A DNA stretch of 64,000 nucleotides, from positions 1 to 64,000 of the forward strand of contig CAYTLW010000015.1 in assembly GCA_964438735.1 (NCBI GenBank), given 5' to 3'. A program made the translations under genes and the position numbers. This document shows positions 15,776 through 24,733 of this stretch, piece by piece (position 1 is the stretch's first letter; every line of letters starts with the position of its first letter). This stretch comes from CAYTLW01 sp964438735. GTDB taxonomy: Bacteria > Myxococcota_A > UBA9042. The notes beneath the pieces are model-generated. The model ran no database searches. It saw nothing but the letters and a program-made list of their open reading frames with translations, and was not told the DNA's origin.

Positions 15776-18085
15776 ATGCGCACACCGACCCGCACCTTCG
15801 CCCTCACCGCCGCCCTGCTCCTGCTCTGCGTCGGATGCGGCAACAAGACCGAAACCCCGCCGGACGATGGTGACGCGATCGTCGCGCCCGATGCGGACGT
15901 CGTGGACGATATTGTGTCCACAGATGTTGTCGCCGCAAACGACACCGTCGTTGGTGAAGACGTCGACACGGGCGACGCGAACCTGCTGCTGACCGTCAAG
16001 TGGTCCGGTGCCAAAGGCGTGCTGGTCGTCAGCGCGTTGCCAGAAGGGGCGGCCCGCGGCGGCGAGCCCGAGGCCGGCAAGTTCGTTGAGCTCTACGCCA
16101 AGCCGGTCGACAAGTTCCCCATCGACCTGGCCCTGACGTTGAAGGGGGGCTCGTGGATGATCGGAATCCAGCTCCTGGACGATCCCGACGACATCGACAG
16201 CGTCATCGCTGAGGCGACCGTCTGCAAAGGCGGTGATACCGCTCCGACCGAGGTGCCCGAGAGCGGCAAGGGCACGGTCAAGCTCGTGCTGGAGCTGCAC
16301 ACGCTGGCCGACGCCTCGGGCAAGATCTGCCTGCCCGACGAGGGGCCCGTGAGCAAGGGTGTGGCCGTTCAGAAGGCCGTCGTCGAGCCGCCGCCCACAG
16401 AGGCCGGCGGTGCCCACCTGCTGGACGCTGTGGTGATGTCCGAGCGCATGTGGATCGCCGGCTACCAGGACGGCTATGTCAGCTTCGATTTTCCCATCGA
16501 CAAGCCCATCGAGAAGCTGGCGAACTGGAAGACCTATGGTCAGTTCGAGTGCGGCCGCATCGAGCGCTCCGGGCTGAACCTCTTCTGCACCGGCCGCACC
16601 GATCGGGTCAGCGCGGTGGCCCTGGACCCGACGCAGAAGATGGTCGCCATCAAGGAGATCGAGCTCGGACCGGGGCTCTTCGCCGAGGGCTTGGCGGCGC
16701 GCGAGGCCCAGGTCTGGATCGCGGTCCATGGCGGCGGATTGCGCGCCATCTCCTCCGTTTCGCCCTTCGCGGCGCAGTTCATCAACCAGCCCACGCCTGC
16801 GTTGAAGGACGCGTGGGACGTGACTCCCCTGGCGAAGGACTACCTGCTGGTCGCCGACGGCGGGCATGGGCTCCGGATCCTCAAGGTCGTAGGCGACAGC
16901 GACGATACGCCCGGCTCCATGTCGAGTCTGCCCCTGCCGGGCGTGGCCGCCTACGTGCACGCGACGGAGAACCAGGCCGTCATCGGGGCGCTGGGCGGCG
17001 GCATGCATGTGGTCAGCGTGGCCAATCCACTCAAACCCTTCCTCCAGGGCACGGTAGCATTCGACGGCATGGTCTTCGGGGTCACCACCGTGGCGGGCAT
17101 GGCCGTCGCGGCAGCGGGCTTCCATATCGGCTTCGTCGATCTGCCACCCCCCACGAAACAACCCGGCATTCCGCTGAAGGTTCGAGACGTGGAGCCCAGC
17201 TACTACTTTGCCATGGATGTGGATCTCCACCAGGGCGGCCTGCTGGCGGCCGAATTCCAGGCCGTGCGCCACTTCGACGTCAACTCCAACGCACCCCTGG
17301 GGCCGCTGCTGCTGACGCCCAAGGCTGTCTTCGCCCCGCAGACCGCAGTGGGCGACACCATCAAGGCCACGTTGACGCTGTCCAATCCTGGCACCTCGGT
17401 GCTGAAGGTGGGGCCCATCGCCTGGTCGGAGGAGGCGAACAAAGAGCCGTCTGACAAGCCCATCGGCGGACCGCTGCAGATCGCTCCCGGCAAGAGCGCG
17501 GACGTTAAGATCGTGGTGCCCAAGACCATCAAGGGGCTGGTCAAACATGGGCTGGTGATCACCTCCAACGACACCTCACGGCCCGAGACCTATGTGCAGC
17601 TGATCGAGGTCAGCCACCTGCGTCCCGGAGAGACGTTGCCTCCACTGGCCTACCAGGACGCCCAGGGCAAACAGGTAAACGTCGCCAAGCACTTCGAAGG
17701 CAAGGTCAGCGTCCTGTTGATCGCCGCTCACAGCTGCCCGGTGGCCTTTGCGGGCCTGAAGACCGCCAGCATCGATCTCAAGGGCCTCATCGCCAGCGGC
17801 AAGGTGGCCGCGTTGGCCATCAATCCCTGGGATAAACCCGCCGACGTGGCGATCACCAAGCAGTTTGCCACCGGCTTCCCCGTCCTCTACTCGCCGTTGA
17901 CCACCAAGGATGGCCACGACTGGTCCGAGGTCCTGGACGTGACCCTGGGCCAACCGCAGAACATCGGCGCGCCCATGCCCGTGGTCTACGTGCTGGCGCC
18001 GAGCGGCCATATCGTGCTGGCTGAGTTGGGCTATCGGCCCGGCCGCGTGCTCAAGACCATCGAGTCGCTGCTGGCCAACAAGTAG
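15776..18085 (+). CDS. Large lipoprotein: propeller, Ig-like and redoxin domains
   Basis: 769 residues. The signal peptide (TAALLLLCVGC) ends at a lipidated Cys, followed by an Asp/Val-rich linker (about 25-65). A beta-rich region follows, then a propeller-like region (about 205-500) with units such as AYVHATENQAVIGALGGGM. About residues 515-605 look like an ASH/DUF1573-type Ig domain (TIKATLTLSNPGTSVLKVG). The C-terminal 160 residues are a redoxin/TlpA-like fold starting RPGETLPPLAYQDAQGKQV. The redox motif is reduced to one Cys (AAHSCPVAFA), so a classical CxxC thiol-disulfide exchange is not expected; a peroxiredoxin-like or non-redox role is possible. It is probably anchored to a membrane facing the periplasm or the outside. 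Confidence 0.8.
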   Translation: MRTPTRTFALTAALLLLCVGCGNKTETPPDDGDAIVAPDADVVDDIVSTDVVAANDTVVGEDVDTGDANLLLTVKWSGAKGVLVVSALPEGAARGGEPEAGKFVELYAKPVDKFPIDLALTLKGGSWMIGIQLLDDPDDIDSVIAEATVCKGGDTAPTEVPESGKGTVKLVLELHTLADASGKICLPDEGPVSKGVAVQKAVVEPPPTEAGGAHLLDAVVMSERMWIAGYQDGYVSFDFPIDKPIEKLANWKTYGQFECGRIERSGLNLFCTGRTDRVSAVALDPTQKMVAIKEIELGPGLFAEGLAAREAQVWIAVHGGGLRAISSVSPFAAQFINQPTPALKDAWDVTPLAKDYLLVADGGHGLRILKVVGDSDDTPGSMSSLPLPGVAAYVHATENQAVIGALGGGMHVVSVANPLKPFLQGTVAFDGMVFGVTTVAGMAVAAAGFHIGFVDLPPPTKQPGIPLKVRDVEPSYYFAMDVDLHQGGLLAAEFQAVRHFDVNSNAPLGPLLLTPKAVFAPQTAVGDTIKATLTLSNPGTSVLKVGPIAWSEEANKEPSDKPIGGPLQIAPGKSADVKIVVPKTIKGLVKHGLVITSNDTSRPETYVQLIEVSHLRPGETLPPLAYQDAQGKQVNVAKHFEGKVSVLLIAAHSCPVAFAGLKTASIDLKGLIASGKVAALAINPWDKPADVAITKQFATGFPVLYSPLTTKDGHDWSEVLDVTLGQPQNIGAPMPVVYVLAPSGHIVLAELGYRPGRVLKTIESLLANK

Positions 18086-18120
18086 ACTCGCATCGCCCGC
18101 GAGCGCATGGTCCCTGAAAC

Positions 18121-20169
18121 TCAACGCAGGCGGAACAGGGCCAACTCCAGCTTCGGGTGCACGGCCCCGTACTCCCAGGGATCGCTGTAGGGCTTCGAGT
18201 CCCGAGCCATCGACTCGACCATGGGCCGTCGCGCGACCAGCTGCTCGCAGTCGAGCGCGTCCACCAGATGGCAGTCCAATCCGCGGAAGAAGAGGACGCA
18301 GGGCACCCCCGGCAGCCGCTTGTCCAGCCACGCCTCCAGCGAGATCTCGGCCGCAGAACGGGTCAACGGCGCCGGCAACGGCTTGCCGAACAGCCACCAG
18401 TCGTAGCTGCGCGGGGCCTCGACGCGCTCGATCTCACGCGTGGTCCGGGTCGCGATCACGCACTGGGGGTGCTGTTCCACGGCCGCCAGCATGAAGCGCA
18501 CTTCGGCCTGCTGGTCTGCGTCCAGCGGCGGCGCCAACAAGGTGCCCGGGCTCGGCAGCGCAGGCGGGCGACGATCCCAGATGGCGTCTGCCAGCGGCGG
18601 CAGCGGGGGCACGAACATGGCCACCGCCAGCACCCCCAGGGCCAGCTTGCGCCAGCGCGGTCGCCAGCCTCGCGCATGGGCCTGATGAGCCAGTTCGCGC
18701 CAGCCCAGCATCGCCAGGATCGCGAACGCGGGCAGCAGCAGCGCCACGTAGCGAAGCATCTCGTAGAACACCAGGTGCGACGCGCAGAAATAGACCCGGA
18801 ACAGGATCAGCAGCGCCACCGGCAAGAGCAATGTCTGTCGCCAACGCCGCAGCGTCCATACAGCGCCGAATCCGATCAGCAAGAGGGCGCCCAGGGGCAA
18901 CAGGGTCATCAATAGCGGGATCGCGGCCAGGAACGAGGGATTCAGCGGATGCAATCCGGCGATCAGCCAGCCGATGCGGCCGTCCACCCACATCAAGGGC
19001 AGGGTGCCCAGACCCAGCACGATGAGCGCGATGCGCAGCGGCCATCCGGATTGGCGCGCGCGCAGCCAGACCCGCTCGGAGAGCCGGCCCAACGCCTCGT
19101 CGCCCCAGGTCATGCGGGCGATCAGCGTGGCCAGTGCCACCAGCCCGAAGCCCGCCGCCTCGGTCCGGGTCATGCCCATCAGGGCCGTAGCCAGAACCAC
19201 CGCCAACAGCGTGCCCCAGCGCCGCCAGGGAGACGCCGTTGCCGGATCGCCGAGCGCCAGCACAGCGGCCGTGGCCAGCAGGAATAACGTGGTGCTCAGC
19301 CCCGCCGCCAGCTCCGATGCAGCCGCATGCACCGCCGCCGCGTTGCCGGCAAAGAGGGCCACGATCAGCAACGCGGGCAGCAACCGGCCGAGCAGAGCGC
19401 GCCCGATGGCGAGCAGCATCGCGGCGTTCAGACCGGCCAGACCGAGGTTGAGGCGGACCATGTCGCGCAGTCCGAAGCGGCCGTCGCCGGCCAGCAGCCA
19501 GGTCATCAGCGTGTGGTTGGGGCCTGTATGGCGATTGCGGCCGTAGAGGAACTCGATGTTCTGTGACGTGGGGCCCTCGTGCAGCACGGTGATCCACGTC
19601 AAGGGCAGGTCGCTGGCCTCCTGCGAGATGAACAGCCACCACCACCCCGCGGCCGTCGCCGCCAGCGCAAGCGCCGACCACGCCAGCAGCGCCGGACGCG
19701 TCCACAGCGGGCCGGCCACCAGCAGCAGGACCAGCGCCAGCAGCAGGGCATTCGTCAGCAGCAACGCCATGTCCAGGCCGTCAAAGTCGCGCAGCCCGCC
19801 GCCGCTGCCGTGGGCCGCGATCGCCGGGTTGGCGGCCCGATCATCCCAGGCTCGGAGCTCCGCCAGCAGGGCCCGCATCAGCCCCTCGTCGGCCTGCACG
19901 CCCGGCGCCGGCTGCAGCCGATGGTGGCGCGAGGTCCACTCGCCAGGCGGGCCATCGTGCGCGACCACCTCGACCGTCGTGCGGCTGCTCTCGCGGCTCA
20001 GCTCGAAGCGCATGAACTCCGGGTGATCGACGACCTGCTCCACCCGCCAGTCGCCCGCAGCCAGTTCGCCCTGGCGCCATGGAGCGCCCGCATTCGGCGC
20101 TTGCGCCAGGACCGACGTCGTCGCGACGAGGATCGCGATGATGGACGCGGCGGGCAGGACGGTTCTCAT
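18121..20169 (-). CDS. Polytopic membrane protein with periplasmic N-terminal domain, GT-C-like
   Basis: 682 residues from the ATG at 20169. A signal-like helix (ASIIAILVATTSVLAQA) is followed by about 120 soluble residues, then ten or more transmembrane segments (such as LLLTNALLLALVLLLVAGPL and ALLIVALFAGNAAAVHAAAS) and a soluble C-terminal domain of about 140 residues (ALPSPGTLLAPPLDADQQAEV...). The second loop contains EFLYGRNRHTGPNHTLMTW. The layout resembles the membrane protein at 8535-10190 and GT39-type sugar transferases, but I see no diagnostic motif. It converges with the lipoprotein gene at 15776 and diverges from the sugar-nucleotide gene at 20336, so a role in surface glycan assembly is plausible only by context. 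Confidence 0.68.
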   Translation of the reverse strand: MRTVLPAASIIAILVATTSVLAQAPNAGAPWRQGELAAGDWRVEQVVDHPEFMRFELSRESSRTTVEVVAHDGPPGEWTSRHHRLQPAPGVQADEGLMRALLAELRAWDDRAANPAIAAHGSGGGLRDFDGLDMALLLTNALLLALVLLLVAGPLWTRPALLAWSALALAATAAGWWWLFISQEASDLPLTWITVLHEGPTSQNIEFLYGRNRHTGPNHTLMTWLLAGDGRFGLRDMVRLNLGLAGLNAAMLLAIGRALLGRLLPALLIVALFAGNAAAVHAAASELAAGLSTTLFLLATAAVLALGDPATASPWRRWGTLLAVVLATALMGMTRTEAAGFGLVALATLIARMTWGDEALGRLSERVWLRARQSGWPLRIALIVLGLGTLPLMWVDGRIGWLIAGLHPLNPSFLAAIPLLMTLLPLGALLLIGFGAVWTLRRWRQTLLLPVALLILFRVYFCASHLVFYEMLRYVALLLPAFAILAMLGWRELAHQAHARGWRPRWRKLALGVLAVAMFVPPLPPLADAIWDRRPPALPSPGTLLAPPLDADQQAEVRFMLAAVEQHPQCVIATRTTREIERVEAPRSYDWWLFGKPLPAPLTRSAAEISLEAWLDKRLPGVPCVLFFRGLDCHLVDALDCEQLVARRPMVESMARDSKPYSDPWEYGAVHPKLELALFRLR

Positions 20170-20300
20170 AGACGTTTCAGGCTCCGGTTGCGGCCCGCAG
20201 CGAGCGCGCGGCTGACGGCCATCTTGGCAGAACAAACCCGCCGGCGACCAGTAGCAGCGCGGTGGCGCAACGAACCTTTTCGACCTGGCGCTCCCCCCAA

Positions 20301-20329
20301 TTGCCCGCTCCTTCCGTCCCGGCTATCTT
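20301..20329 (+). promoter_or_regulatory. Candidate sigma-70-type promoter, possibly for a leaderless mRNA
   Basis: TTGCCC (20301-20306), a 17-base spacer, and TATCTT (20324-20329). Transcription would start about 7 bases on, at or next to the ATG at 20336, and there is no Shine-Dalgarno sequence before that ATG. A leaderless transcript would explain both facts. Confidence 0.45.
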
Positions 20330-20335
20330 GCGGCC

Positions 20336-22480
20336 ATGGTCGAACCTGCCGATCTACGCTCCATGGACCACTTGATTACCGGCGGCGGCGGTTTCGTCGG
20401 CGCCGCCCTGGCTCGTGAGCTGGTCGCCCGGGGGCGCAGTGTCCGTTGCCTGGACGTCTGTGGTTTCGATCGCCTCGAAGACCTGCGGGGTCATCCGCAG
20501 CTGGACCTGATCGACGGCGACGCCTGCGATGAGCCCACCGTAGAAGCCGCTGTGACGGCGTCTCGGTCGGTGATTCACGCGGCCGCCGTGGTGGGTGTGG
20601 ACATCTACGTCCAGGATCCGGCGCGTGTTCTGGACGTAAACGTCGGCTCCCTCAAGGCGGTCGCCGCCGCTTGCCAGCGACGCGATCGACCGCTGCTCTT
20701 CACCAGCTCGAGCGAGGTCTATGGCCGCACGCCCTGGGACCTGGATGAAGACGCTGGCACCGTGCTGGGCCCGCCGTCCCGCAGCCGCTGGTGCTACTCG
20801 CTGTCCAAAGCCGTCGGCGAGCAGTACCTGCACGCGTTCGCTCGCGAAGGGCTGCGATTTGTGACGGTGCGCTATTTCAACGTGTATGGCCCGCGCATGG
20901 ACGCTCCGGGCACCGGCCGGGTCATGAGCAAGTTCCTCGGCTACCTGCAGCAGGGCGAGCCCCTGCCGCTGGTCGACGGCGGCGAGGCGGTGCGGGCTTT
21001 CTGCTACATCGACGACGCTGTCGCGGCGACGCTATCTCTCTTCGATGCCCTGGAGACCGGCGGTCCGGTGGCCGGGCGTGCTTTCAATGTGGGTCGCGAT
21101 GAACCGGTGACCATTCGCCAACTGGCCGAGCGCGTGGTGCACCTGGCCGGTCATGAACCGGGCACGGTGGACGTAACCGGCGAGGATTTCTTCGGAGTCG
21201 GCTTCGAGGAGATTCCCCGCCGCGTGCCCCGATTCGACGCCCTGCGCGAGGAGATCTCCTTCGAGGCCCACGTCTCCCTGGACGATGGACTGCGCCGCAC
21301 CCTGGCGTGGTGGAAGCTGCTGGCCGAGCCCGACGGTCCGGTGGGCGAATTGCCGGGACGCGAGCCCATCTCCCTGATCCGGCCGCGCATTGAGCCAGAT
21401 GCCCGCCTGGTGGGCGCCATGATCAGTTCGTTGCACTCCGGCCAGGTGACCAACAACGGTCCGGAGCTGCAGGCCCTGGAGAGCGAACTGGGCGCCTGGC
21501 TCGACGTCGAGGAGCCGGTGGTGGTCTCGAGCGGTTCGGCGGCCATGTCCCTGGCTGCGGCTGCGCTGGGCCGTACCGGCAAGGCCGTGCTGCCCTCCTT
21601 CACGTACATCGCCACGTTGAATGCGGTGGTCCACGCCGGCCTTGAACCCGTCTTCTGCGACATCGAGCCCGACACCTTCACCATGTCCGCCGATCATCTG
21701 AAGGCGCTGCTCCAGCAACATGATGACGTCGGCCTGGTGTTGCCCGTGAACGTCTACGGTGTGCATCCAGACCTGAAGGCCATCGTTGCGCTCTGCCAGG
21801 ACGCTGGCGCCGACGTGCTCTACGACAACGCCCACGGCATGGGCGCAGAGCTGGACGGCAAGCGATCGCCAGCCGGCCCGCTGGTATCCATCGTCAGCCT
21901 GCATGGCACCAAGATCTGCCCGGCCATCGAGGGTGGGGCCGTGATCTCGAGCGATCCCGCGCTGCTGGCCGAGATGCGCCGCCTCCGTACCCACGGCCTG
22001 GCGGCGGATATGTTGCAGTCGACGCCCGGCTTCAACCTCAAGATGTCCGAGCTGCACGCGGCCGTCGGGCGCCACTCCCTGCGCGAACTGGCCGGCGCGG
22101 TCGAACGTCGACGGGACTATGGCATGCGCCTGCGCAACTGGCTGACGAGCCGTTGCGAAGACGCCTGGCAAGTGCAGCGCGTGCCCGCCGACCAGAACAG
22201 CAATTTCCAGTTCCTGGGCGCTCTGTGGCGGCGACCGGAGGCACAACCCGTGCCCAAGGTGATCGACCACCTTGCCAAACGCGGCGTGCAGGGTCGGCGC
22301 TTCTTCTGGCCGCCGCTGCACCACCTGGCCATGCACGATGGTCGCTTCGACCTGCCACAGACCGACGCCGTGGTGGCCTCGCTCATTTGCCTGCCCGTTC
22401 ACAATCGGATGGACTTTGACAGCCTGCTGCGGATCGCCAACGCCACCCGCTCGGTGGCAGCGGAGTTGACCGACGGATGA
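20336..22480 (+). CDS. Fused NAD-dependent sugar epimerase/dehydratase and DegT-type aminotransferase
   Basis: 714 residues, two full enzymes in one chain. Residues 11-330 are an extended short-chain dehydrogenase: nucleotide loop GGGGFVG (16-22) and catalytic pair in YSLSK (Y154, K158). Residues about 345-714 are a DegT/DnrJ/EryC1 PLP-dependent sugar aminotransferase with SSGSAAM (phosphate loop), D497 (YDNAHGMG) and the Schiff-base lysine K526 in LHGTKICPAIEGG. The likely job is two steps in making an amino or deoxyamino nucleotide sugar: oxidation, epimerisation or dehydration, then amination. The next gene, a glycosyltransferase, overlaps by 4 bases (ATGA). The start at 20336 fits the promoter; an ATG at 20363 is the alternative. 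Both catalytic sets look intact. Confidence 0.9.
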   Translation: MVEPADLRSMDHLITGGGGFVGAALARELVARGRSVRCLDVCGFDRLEDLRGHPQLDLIDGDACDEPTVEAAVTASRSVIHAAAVVGVDIYVQDPARVLDVNVGSLKAVAAACQRRDRPLLFTSSSEVYGRTPWDLDEDAGTVLGPPSRSRWCYSLSKAVGEQYLHAFAREGLRFVTVRYFNVYGPRMDAPGTGRVMSKFLGYLQQGEPLPLVDGGEAVRAFCYIDDAVAATLSLFDALETGGPVAGRAFNVGRDEPVTIRQLAERVVHLAGHEPGTVDVTGEDFFGVGFEEIPRRVPRFDALREEISFEAHVSLDDGLRRTLAWWKLLAEPDGPVGELPGREPISLIRPRIEPDARLVGAMISSLHSGQVTNNGPELQALESELGAWLDVEEPVVVSSGSAAMSLAAAALGRTGKAVLPSFTYIATLNAVVHAGLEPVFCDIEPDTFTMSADHLKALLQQHDDVGLVLPVNVYGVHPDLKAIVALCQDAGADVLYDNAHGMGAELDGKRSPAGPLVSIVSLHGTKICPAIEGGAVISSDPALLAEMRRLRTHGLAADMLQSTPGFNLKMSELHAAVGRHSLRELAGAVERRRDYGMRLRNWLTSRCEDAWQVQRVPADQNSNFQFLGALWRRPEAQPVPKVIDHLAKRGVQGRRFFWPPLHHLAMHDGRFDLPQTDAVVASLICLPVHNRMDFDSLLRIANATRSVAAELTDG

Positions 22481-23394
22481 GCGACGCCGAACCGCCGGCC
22501 GTTGACGCCGCCATGGCGGAGCGGCCGACGCTGTCGGTAGTCGCCCCGGTGTACAACGAAGCGGCGGTGGTCGAAGCCCTCTATCGTCGGATCTGTGCCG
22601 CGGCGGCCACCACGGGACGCGCCTTCGAGGTGATCCTCGTCGACGATCACAGCAGCGACGAGACCCCGGACATCATCCAGCGACTGGTCGCAGAGACGTC
22701 GTCGGGAGCGGCGGTCCTGCAGCCATGCCGCCTGGACCGGAACATGGGCCAGATCGGAGCCACGCTGCACGGCCTTGGTCGCGCTCGCGGCGATCTGGTA
22801 GTGGTACTGGATGGCGATCTGCAAGATCCCCCCGAAGTTCTCGGCGCGCTGGTGCAACGCTTCGACCGGGGCGACGTGGACCTGGTTTTCGCGACCAAGG
22901 CCCGGCGGGACGACCCCGGTTGGTTCATGGCTGGCAGCTGGCTCTTCCACCTGGCCCAGCGCCTCGCGGCTCGGCACCGCGTGCCCAGGGGCGCAGGCAG
23001 CTACGTCGTCTTGAGCAGGCAACTGGCTCGGCGGGTCAGCCGGATTCGAGTGCGAAACGCCAACCTGTCCGCCTTGCTGGTCGCCCTCGGGCCCGCTCTG
23101 GCCACGGTCGACTACGACAAGGGCCCGCGCTACGACGGACACTCCAGGGTCGGGCCGGCGGGGCTGGCGCTCGAAGCCCTGGGATCGCTGGCCCTGACCG
23201 GCGCGCTGGGCCGCGGATTGTTGGTCATGACCGGCTTCGCTGGCCTGGCTGCGGTCCTGACGTTCTCAATCGGCTGCTGGTCCGGTGCGGTTGTTTTGTG
23301 CGCGCTGGCCGGGTCCCTTGCCGTCGGCGCCATTGGCGTGCATCTGCGTGTGGCCGCACTGCTGCGCAGCGCGAGCAACACCGTGGGGACTTGA
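22477..23394 (+). CDS. GT2 glycosyltransferase, polyprenyl-phosphate sugar transferase type
   Basis: 305 residues. It has the GT-A fold signatures VVAPVYNE (21-28), ILVDDHSSDET (53-63) and VLDGDLQDPPE (110-120), the last matching dolichol-phosphate mannosyltransferase/GtrB-like enzymes. Two hydrophobic segments at about 235-290 (LLVMTGFAGLAAVLTFSIG, AVVLCALAGSLAVGAIGV) would anchor it. It probably moves a sugar from a nucleotide to polyprenyl phosphate in the cytoplasmic leaflet. It overlaps the epimerase-aminotransferase stop by ATGA, so the two are almost certainly co-translated and may act on the same sugar. Confidence 0.9.
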   Translation: MSDAEPPAVDAAMAERPTLSVVAPVYNEAAVVEALYRRICAAAATTGRAFEVILVDDHSSDETPDIIQRLVAETSSGAAVLQPCRLDRNMGQIGATLHGLGRARGDLVVVLDGDLQDPPEVLGALVQRFDRGDVDLVFATKARRDDPGWFMAGSWLFHLAQRLAARHRVPRGAGSYVVLSRQLARRVSRIRVRNANLSALLVALGPALATVDYDKGPRYDGHSRVGPAGLALEALGSLALTGALGRGLLVMTGFAGLAAVLTFSIGCWSGAVVLCALAGSLAVGAIGVHLRVAALLRSASNTVGT

Positions 23395-23486
23395 GTCCGC
23401 TTCGAGACGCCTGCGCGCGACGCAAACTTGCCAGCGGCGCCACACCCTGGCAGATCTCAAGGAGGTAGCGCCCGACACGCGCGGCC

Positions 23487-23492
23487 AGGAGG
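23487..23492 (+). promoter_or_regulatory. Strong Shine-Dalgarno sequence before a non-standard start
   Basis: AGGAGG, 6 bases upstream of an ATC codon at 23499. No ATG, GTG or TTG lies in the frame between the TAG at 23466 and the zinc-ribbon cysteines that begin at 23520. Confidence 0.6.
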
Positions 23493-23498
23493 ACAGTC

Positions 23499-24674
23499 AT
23501 CGGCACCCCGAATCGCCAATGCCCCACCTGCGGAACTCGGACCGACGCGCCACGCTGCCCGCGTGATGGCGCCGCGACCCGGCCAATCAGCGGCCCATAT
23601 GGCGCTGCAGGCGCCGCAGGCGTTGTCGGTGACGAGCTCGATGACGCTCCATCGACCCTGGAAATGGACGTCGACGAGCTGCAGTCGCGCTTGAAGTGGC
23701 AGGCCAACCTGCCGGTCTTCGAAGAGCCGGGCGCCGACGCGCCCGTCGGTCCATCCCGGAGACCGACCGCGCCTGCGCCCCGCTCGGCCGGCCCGGCCAT
23801 CCCGGTCCCACCCTCGCGCCATGCGCCCATGCAGCACCTGCCGCCTCGTCGGCGCACCGGACGTGGCACCGGTCGCGACACTGGACGGCCGCCATCAGGC
23901 GGTACCCAGCCTGGTCCGCGACCGCCATCCGGCGGCTCCCCGCCTGCGCCGCGTCCCCCATCCGGCGGCTCCCCGCCTGCGCCGCGTCCCCCATCCGGCG
24001 GCTCGCCGCCTGCCCCGCGTCCACCGTCGGGCGGCCGCGCGCCAGCTCCCGAGCGACCTTCTGTGGTCGTGTCGCCGCGCGTGGGCGCCCCCGCGCCGCA
24101 ATCCGGTCGCGGCCGCTCTCCTTCGGGAGGGCTGACGGCCGACGGCTCCGCGCCCCTGCCACCGGTCCGCCCAACCCGCCCGCCCTCCGGCTCGGAGCCG
24201 CGCTTCGGCGTGCCACCACCGCGCGTCAAGGCGCAGCCGGCCGGTGGCAGTCCCAAGCTGTGGATCATCGCCGGCGTGCTGCTGGGCCTGGTCGTCGTGC
24301 TCGGCGGCGGCATGGCGCTGCTGATGCTGGTGCAGGATAGCGAAACAGCCGCCCAGACAGTCGACAACGACAAAATCGCGCCCGCCGCGCCGGCCGTCGT
24401 GCACCCCACATCCGTCGTTGCCGAAGAACCGGCAGCCACGCCGCCGCCTTTGGCCGACGACTCGACAGACGCCGGCACAACGGCAGACGCCAGCTCGCCC
24501 GGCGCCGAAGATGCGGGTCCCGTGAGCGTTGATGCGGGCACCGCTGCGGTGGACGCGGGCGAGGCGAAGAAGCGCAAGAAGAAGCGTCGCCGTAAGCGCC
24601 GCAAGCGCCGCAGTAAGGACGGCCCATCAGCGCCGCCCATCGTTGGCGCCGATGAAGAACAGGCCTGGCACTGA
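23499..24674 (+). CDS. Zinc-ribbon, Pro-rich, single-pass membrane protein with a very basic tail
   Basis: About 391 residues if begun at ATC 23499; a start at the first in-frame ATG (23664) would remove a convincing zinc ribbon. That ribbon (CPTCG, then CPRDG; C8, C11, C20) has the same spacing as the ribbon of the kinase at 738-1865. A long Pro/Arg/Gly-rich region follows, with five tandem copies of RPPSGGxPPAP, then one transmembrane helix (KLWIIAGVLLGLVVVLGGGM, about 253-272), an Asp/Ala/Ser-rich segment and a Lys/Arg run (KKRKKKRRRKRRKRRSK). There is no kinase domain. It may be a signalling or scaffold partner of ribbon-bearing kinases. The start codon may be a real AUC or an ATG misread. 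Confidence 0.65.
   Translation: MGTPNRQCPTCGTRTDAPRCPRDGAATRPISGPYGAAGAAGVVGDELDDAPSTLEMDVDELQSRLKWQANLPVFEEPGADAPVGPSRRPTAPAPRSAGPAIPVPPSRHAPMQHLPPRRRTGRGTGRDTGRPPSGGTQPGPRPPSGGSPPAPRPPSGGSPPAPRPPSGGSPPAPRPPSGGRAPAPERPSVVVSPRVGAPAPQSGRGRSPSGGLTADGSAPLPPVRPTRPPSGSEPRFGVPPPRVKAQPAGGSPKLWIIAGVLLGLVVVLGGGMALLMLVQDSETAAQTVDNDKIAPAAPAVVHPTSVVAEEPAATPPPLADDSTDAGTTADASSPGAEDAGPVSVDAGTAAVDAGEAKKRKKKRRRKRRKRRSKDGPSAPPIVGADEEQAWH
23886..24050 (+). repeat. Tandem 33-base coding repeat (five units)
   Basis: Encodes RPPSGGTQPGP, three copies of RPPSGGSPPAP and a final diverged unit. The central three are nearly identical in DNA, which suggests recent expansion. Confidence 0.85.
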
Positions 24675-24733
24675 GCCCTCGTCGCCGATCCGCAGACCCT
24701 GAAAGCCGGGACCGAATCCCAGGTCGGCCGCGC

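Noticed and set aside
15599..17548. 649-codon minus-strand frame opposite the redoxin lipoprotein
   Set aside because: No signal, domain or ribosome site; codon pattern favours the plus-strand gene.
23886..24050. Possible CRISPR-like spaced repeats
   Set aside because: The units are contiguous, in frame and code for a Pro-rich linker; no spacers.
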